A stretch of DNA of 6,797 nucleotides from NCBI GenBank assembly GCA_013140935.1, contig JABFSD010001207.1, forward strand, positions 1 through 6,797, read 5' to 3'. Positions 1 through 4,700 of this stretch are shown piece by piece; the first letter of the stretch is position 1; the number at the start of each line of letters is the position of its first letter. Source of the stretch: Acidobacteriota bacterium. GTDB lineage: Bacteria; Acidobacteriota; Blastocatellia; RBC074. The position numbers and the translations under genes are program-made. The notes below the pieces were generated by a model that saw nothing but the letters and a program-made list of their open reading frames with translations, was not told the DNA's origin and ran no database searches.

Positions 1-65
1 CCTATTGTAAGAAACTACAAGATGCTGTTGCTGTATTTTTGCTTATTCACAACAATGCCACTTGT

Positions 66-296
66 TTATTGAGATTGAGTTATTCCAGTGTTGAAAACAA
101 AGGACTTAACCCGTGAGCAGTTACGATTTTGAAACCAAAACACCGGAATGATTTTGCTGGCAAACTTAATTACTTCCTCAGCTTTCGGCGCGGCCTTGCT
201 AATCGTCGCTCTGATCTTTTCGAGCTTCGCACGCACATCGGTCGGAAAGCTCGCAATATATTCGTCAATATCTTTTGCTACTCGTTCGCCTCGCAT
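66..296 (-). pseudogene. Truncated/frameshifted DUF1801 (YdhG-like) gene fragment
   Basis: The first ~45 of 76 codons read like the start of a DUF1801/YdhG-type small protein: 'VAKDIDEYIASFP', then 'RAKLEKIRATI', then 'KAAPKAEEVIKF'. Family members are usually about 110-130 residues and continue with a conserved 'MPAF...GVLV.FA' core. Here the frame instead runs into an unrelated tail ending at TAA 66-68. Family-like pieces persist in the other frames: 'PA' at about 155-162 and 'GVLV' at about 134-146. I therefore infer one or two frameshifts and loss of the C-terminal half. The ATG at 294-296 is supported by an AGGTGA-like Shine-Dalgarno sequence about 8 nt upstream. It lies 2 nt after the stop of the upstream remnant, so the two were probably co-transcribed and translationally coupled. 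DUF1801 proteins have a YdhG/frataxin-like fold and poorly defined roles. Family assignment is fairly sure; pseudogene status is likely but could reflect sequencing error. Confidence 0.6.
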
Positions 297-298
297 AT

Positions 299-497
299 TT
301 ATTTCACCTCTGCTTTTCTAAACCATGGGCTGCCGAAATTTGTGTAAGGCCCGCCGTCTACGGAAATTTGCACCTGCAAGCGGTAATGCGCGGGCGAGAG
401 CATCAGCGTCTTGCCTTTTAGCTTCACGCTATGGCCTCCTTTCTTGATCGGTTCGGTTTCCCAAAAGATCGTGTAATAACCGCCGAGGTCTCCGCCA
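299..497 (-). pseudogene. C-terminal remnant of an unrecognised gene, cut by the IS
   Basis: An open frame runs from the left end of the insertion sequence to TAA at 299-301, giving 65 residues. They begin [16 protein letters not shown], pass through a Lys/Gly-rich turn and a segment '[18 protein letters not shown]', and end '[12 protein letters not shown]'. Alternating hydrophobic and polar residues with aromatics suggest a small beta-rich protein; I do not recognise the family. The frame is still open when read into the IS, but that part lies in IS sequence and has no start codon, so the native N-terminus is missing. The only good internal start is GTG 425-427, 7 nt after an AAAGGAGG at 435-442, which would give 42 residues. 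The stop lies 2 nt before the DUF1801 start, suggesting a former operon. It could instead be noncoding sequence with a chance open frame, though its composition looks protein-like. Confidence 0.45.
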
Positions 498-529
498 AGA
501 TACTCTCTAGAGGATTTTTGAAATGATTG
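498..529 (+). repeat. IS left terminal inverted repeat
   Basis: Reads AGATACTCTC at its outer end and pairs with 1594-1625, with mismatches at repeat positions 9, 13, 14, 25 and 30. The shared core GGATTTTTGAA lies at 512-522. The match stops abruptly outside 498, which sets the element boundary. Confidence 0.85.
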
Positions 530-533
530 AGCA

Positions 534-577
534 GTAAGGGGTAAAAGGATTGCTATGATCCAAACCCTACCCCTTAC
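534..577 (+). promoter_or_regulatory. Hairpin enclosing the transposase ribosome binding site and start codon
   Basis: GTAAGGGGTA at 534-543 is a perfect 10-nt inverted match to TACCCCTTAC at 568-577. The 24-nt loop contains the AAGGA Shine-Dalgarno (545-549), a 5-nt spacer and the ATG at 555-557. A smaller inner pairing, GGAT 547-550 with ATCC 558-561, would close directly around the start codon. In an mRNA this fold would limit initiation, much as other insertion sequences use structure at the 5' end to keep transposase low or to block translation from read-through transcripts. The pairing is seen in the sequence; the regulatory role is inference. Confidence 0.4.
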
Positions 578-1616
578 CGGACATTGCCCGCGATGCGAAG
601 CAGATGCCCGGCGTCTAGCCTACCAGCGTCGTTACACGCTCAAGAGCGGGCAAGAGGTCCGGGTCTTACGTTGCCGCGACTGCCGTAAGACGTTTTGTGA
701 CCGCTTCGGTACGGCGTTCTACGACCTGAAGACGCCGGAGGAAAAAGTCCGGCGCGCTTTGCATCAAGGGATCGAAGGGCTGTGTCCCGAAGCCGTCGCG
801 CGCATCGAGCAAGTGCATCCGACAACGGTGCAGCGCTGGGTCGCACGGGCGGCGTTGCAAGCCCAAGCCGCAGACCAAAAAGTCATCACCCACGTGACGA
901 CAGAAAACATCGAGTGGGATGAACTCTACAGCTTTGCGGGGGCGAAACATCCGGACGAAGCGGCGGGCGATCCCGCAGAAGTGGGTCAACATTGGACGCA
1001 TTGCGCGATGGCGCGCGAATCCCGTTTGTGGCTCGCCGTCGTCGTCGGGCCGCGTACCGAAGAGTCTGCTACCAAGCTGGTCGAAGACGCGGCGCAACGC
1101 CTGGCCCCGGCTTGCTGGCCGCTCTGGTCGAGCGACGGTTGGGCACCTTACGTAACGGCGCAGGTCTTGGTCTTTGCTGTCGTCATTCATTTCATTCACC
1201 CCAAACGGCGCGGGCGTCCGAAAGCACCGCAGGTCGTACCTGACCCGCGACTGCGCTACGGACAAGTGGTGAAAGAGCGCGTCGGCCGTCGGTTGATCGC
1301 GGTGACGCGGCGCGTCGTCTTTGGCGTCGCGGAGTTGATTCCGTTATCACAAATCTCGACGACGCTACTGGAACGGCTCAACGGTACAATTCGCCAACAC
1401 ATCGTGCCCTTGCACCGCAAGACGCGCAGTTTCGCCAAGTGTCGGACCGCGCTCGAAACGCAAACGTTATTTTTCAAGGGGTACGACAATCTGTGCCGCC
1501 CGCCTGGGACTTTGAAAGGAAAAACCCCTGCGCAAGCAGCGGGTCTGAGCGACCACCGTTGGACGCTCCGAGAACTGCTAACTTACAACGCAGCAGTCAC
1601 TTCAAAAATCCCGTAG
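555..1616 (+). CDS. IS1-like family DDE transposase, single ORF
   Basis: A 353-residue transposase that would catalyse excision and insertion of the surrounding element. Residues 11-43 form a zinc-finger-like motif (C11-x2-C14 ... C40-x2-C43 followed by RKTF). Residues about 72-98 look like a helix-turn-helix ([21 protein letters not shown]) for binding the element ends. The catalytic triad is assigned as D122 in 'EWDELYSF', D194 in 'SSDGWAPY' and E273 in '[13 protein letters not shown]'. 'HRKTRSFAK' (287-295) follows, a hallmark of IS1 InsB-type cores. The tail '[14 protein letters not shown]' (318-331) is common in related longer transposases. The start at 555 is supported by AAGGA 5 nt upstream. 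The stop codon (1614-1616) lies inside the right terminal repeat, so the gene uses the whole element. No truncation or missing catalytic residue is seen. IS1595-like is the main alternative family, but the ER-NGTIRQ/RKTRSF block favours IS1. Confidence 0.9.
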   Translation: MIQTLPLTGHCPRCEADARRLAYQRRYTLKSGQEVRVLRCRDCRKTFCDRFGTAFYDLKTPEEKVRRALHQGIEGLCPEAVARIEQVHPTTVQRWVARAALQAQAADQKVITHVTTENIEWDELYSFAGAKHPDEAAGDPAEVGQHWTHCAMARESRLWLAVVVGPRTEESATKLVEDAAQRLAPACWPLWSSDGWAPYVTAQVLVFAVVIHFIHPKRRGRPKAPQVVPDPRLRYGQVVKERVGRRLIAVTRRVVFGVAELIPLSQISTTLLERLNGTIRQHIVPLHRKTRSFAKCRTALETQTLFFKGYDNLCRPPGTLKGKTPAQAAGLSDHRWTLRELLTYNAAVTSKIP

Positions 1617-1625
1617 GGAGTATCT
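1594..1625 (-). repeat. IS right terminal inverted repeat
   Basis: The reverse complement begins AGATACTCCC and matches the left end at 27 of 32 positions. It overlaps the last 23 bases of the transposase gene, including its TAG stop, so repeat and coding sequence are constrained together. Confidence 0.85.
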
Positions 1626-1675
1626 AAACTTTTGGCATCAGGGAAATTGCGGGCGAGTAACTTGAGCGGATAATG

Positions 1676-1722
1676 GCTGAGCAGGCGGCGTTCTACTCGC
1701 AAAGAGCGCCGCCTGCTTCAGC
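1676..1722. terminator. Strong hairpin, likely terminator of the large gene
   Basis: GCAGGCGGCGTTCT (1681-1694) pairs with AGAGCGCCGCCTGC (1703-1716) over 14 bp with one G-U pair and an 8-nt loop. GCTGA 1676-1680 and TCAGC 1718-1722 extend the stem across one bulged base. It starts 2 nt beyond the TAG of the minus-strand giant gene and lies between two convergent genes, the expected place for a (possibly two-way) terminator. Neither side has a T-run, so it may need a factor or may act mainly as a 3'-end stabiliser. Confidence 0.6.
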
Positions 1723-1724
1723 AG

Positions 1725-4700
1725 CTACTTGACGTTGACTTGGACAGGGTTAGCTGCTCTTCCGTCCACAGTAAGCGCGATGTCTACGTCGCCGCGCCCT
1801 GCCAAACCGCGCGGCAGGCGTAAGTTTATTTGATCGAGTCCGGCCAATCCGCCTTGCGCGCCCGCGTAAAGCACTTCGGCATTGATGCTGCCGCCCAACG
1901 TAGCTACTACCTCAGCTAGGTCGGAACGTCCGCGCAAGCCCGTGCCGTAAAGCACGAGGAAGACCGGTTCGTTCGCATTGCTCAGGTCAATCGGCACTGG
2001 CACATATTGATTCGTTGCCGTGTCGAAGCGGGCTACGTTTTCATAACGGATGGAGCCGTCGGCCAACACGCGCAAGATTTGCGCGGCGGCGAGTCCGCGT
2101 CCGTTGCCTGCGACCGTGAATGAGCCGGGATTGACCTCGGTGATGCGCAACAAGCCCGTCGTCGTTTCGCCGTTGCCGTTGCGAATCGTGAACGTGGTCG
2201 CGCCCGCCGCCACGCCCGCCGGAATCAGACAGTTGATTTGTCCGGCGGACACAAAGAACAGCGGAACGGCGAATTGCTTATTCGCGCTGTCGGTCAACGT
2301 CACCGTCGTTCCCGCCAATTCAGTCGGCAGCGGTACGGTGCGGCTCACCGCGACTGACGTAGCCATGTTCACGCCGAAGATCGCCGCGATGGAATCGGTC
2401 GTCACGCTGGCCCCGCCCGCGAAACTCGCCGCCGAAACGATGGCGGGCGCATTGCCGCTGATGGCATTGTTGCCGTTGGTCGTCGTCAGCGGTTGTTGCG
2501 TCGTCGCCGCCGCGTCGGTGGCTTCGCGCGCGATGATTTCATCAGTGAACGTGAACGCCGCATTCACCACACCCGCGCCGCCATTGGGCAGGAAGCGCAA
2601 GTTGAGAATCGTCGTCACTCCGGCGGGCAGCGTTTGTCCGGCGGGCAGCAACATCACGACAGCGACTTTGCCAGGTTCGGTGTCGTTGACGAAAACTTCC
2701 GCGCCGCTCAAATTCGCGGGCAGGGAAGCGGCCTTTATCGCGTCGAGAAAGCTCAGCTTGGCGATGTCGTAATTCAACGTGAAGCTCACCGCGCTTTCGC
2801 TGCCGAGTGCGTTGGCGTTGATTGCCACCGTACCGATTTGCCCGCGCGTGAAATTGCCTGCCGTCACCGTCAATGAACCCGCTTGCAACAACGCCAACGC
2901 TTCGGTTTCCGCCAACGGTTCGTCTTGCAAGTTCAAGCTGGATGGCCCACCGGTTTCGACTAAAGGATCAAGTCCGGCGGCGTAACGTTGCACTTGCACT
3001 ACGTCAGCCATCGTGATGCGGCGGTCGCCTTTCGAGGCTTTGGGCGCAGTGTCGGCGCGTTGGAATTCGCCGTCCGGCGCGGGAGAACCGAGCCGTAAGA
3101 GGAAGCGCACCATCTGAGCTACGTCGAGGCTGTTGACGCGCCCGTCACCCGTGCCGCGCGGGAAGACATCGCCTTCATAACGCGCCGTAGTGTTGGGCGC
3201 GATGGTGAAGGTCAATTCATTAGAGATGCCGCCGCCGGGCGAAGGATTGTTCACTGTGACTTGTGCCGTACCCGCCGCCGCGATGTCGCTGGCGGGAATG
3301 TCTACGCGCAGTTGCGTCGAATTGATAAACGTGGCTGAACGCACGCTTTGATTCCACAGCACCGAAGCGCCGTTGATGAAATTGGTTCCGTTCACCAGCA
3401 AAGCGAAGCCCGGTCCGCCCGCCGTTGCCGAAGACGGATTGAGCGAAATCAAGTTTGGCGTCGGATTGCCTAACGCGACGATGTAATCACGTGTGCCGCT
3501 GCATCCATTTGCATCGGTGGCCTTAGCCGTGAAATTGATAGTCGGCGGATAACTTGGCGCACCCAGCCCCACTGTGCCGGAAAGCGTGCCGTTGCTGTTG
3601 AGCGTCAAACTGGTTGGTAGCGAGCCAGTCATTAAGCTGAATGAATAGGGTGATGTACCGCCGGTGGCCGTGAGCGTTTGGTTATACGCCACACCTATCG
3701 TTACGTTGGGTAATGTCGCCGGATTGATCGTGATCGCTGGACAACTGCCGATCACCAGCGTGTAATCGCGCGTCGCCGTGCAGCCGTTGGCATCGGTCGC
3801 TTTCACCGTGAACGTAAAGCTGCCGCTGGCACTCGCCGTACCGCTCAACGCGCCGCTGCCGCTCAACGCCAAGCCGTTTGGCAAGGCACCGCCCATCACG
3901 CTGAACGTGTAAGGCGTCGCGCCTCCGCTGGCGGTGAGCGTTTGGTTGTAAGCCGCGCCCAGCGAACCATTCGGCAATGTCGCCGGAGCAATCGTGATCG
4001 TCGGACACGTCACCGTCAGGTTGATCGTTTGCGTCGTGCGTGCGCCGCAATTATCCGTCACCGTGACGAGCAACGGATGTCCGCCCGCCGGACGTGCATT
4101 GGTCACCGTGACTACGCCCGTTGTCGCGTTGACCGTTGCCGTACCCAAAAAGGGAACGATGCCCGGTGCCGTTACCGTTACACTCGCAATCGAACCGTTA
4201 TCACTCGGCGGTGCAGCGGGTGTGATGGTTGCATTGCCGTTGAGAGCTATGCTCGTGGCAGGATAAGCGCCCAACGCAGGTGGTGTATTCGCCGTGACGT
4301 TCACGGTCAGATTGGCAGTAGTTGTTGCCGTGCCATCGCTTACAGCCAAGACCACGATATTCGCGCCAGAGGCGGCATTGCATCCGGCGGTGACATTGGC
4401 CGTGATCGTGCCGTTCGTATTAGTAATGTTGTTGAGCGTGATGCCAGTGGGAACGGTCGTCGCAGTCAATACGAGGCTGCCGACAGCGGTCTCTGCGTCA
4501 CTTACTGTCGCAATCGTAACAACCGTTCCGCCACTGCCCTGTTGACGAACGAGCGCGGCGGCGGCCGTGATGGTCGGAGCGGTGTTGGCTACGGTGCCAC
4601 CGCAAGCTGCGTTGAGGAAAATGATGGCACCGTCTCTGTTGGCGATGGCTACATCAGGGCGCTGGTCGCCGTTCAAATCACCGACAGCGGCACGAAAGGG

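Larger units (their letters stand above)
498..1625 (+). mobile_element. Insertion sequence, IS1-like family, about 1.13 kb
   Basis: The element is bounded by 32-bp terminal inverted repeats (27 of 32 positions identical) and carries one transposase gene that fills nearly all of it. The transposase has an N-terminal zinc finger, a helix-turn-helix and an IS1-type DDE core. It is a single continuous frame, not the insA/insB frameshift pair of classical IS1, which resembles the longer one-ORF IS1 subgroups. No target-site duplication is visible: the bases outside the left end (CTCCGCCA) do not match those outside the right end (AAACTTTT), although IS1-type elements normally make 8-10 bp duplications. 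The insertion may be old, or one flank may have been rearranged. The element truncates a minus-strand gene on its left and sits about 100 bp from the end of the large gene on its right. The transposase frame is intact, so it may still be active. Confidence 0.85.

Noticed and set aside
129..347. Plus-strand frame of 72 codons at the left
   Set aside because: Antisense to the DUF1801 fragment and the remnant gene, with no family resemblance.
518..547. Possible promoter TTGAAA ... TAAAAG upstream of the transposase
   Set aside because: The -10 match is poor, the spacer is 18 bp, and the start of transcription would fall at the start codon. Not strong enough to call.
494..590. Minus-strand frame of the truncated gene continuing into the IS with a signal-peptide-like stretch ([13 protein letters not shown])
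   Set aside because: Attractive at first, but this stretch lies in the IS end and the transposase 5' region, and the frame has no start codon there. The hydrophobic run is most likely chance.
666..1265. Minus-strand open frame of 199 codons inside the transposase gene
   Set aside because: Antisense to a clear DDE transposase, Arg-rich and without recognisable motifs.
2050..2985. Plus-strand open frames opposite the cohesin-like and C-terminal domains
   Set aside because: Val/Ala/Pro-rich antisense shadows caused by the G+C-rich codon bias. No ribosome binding site or recognisable domain.
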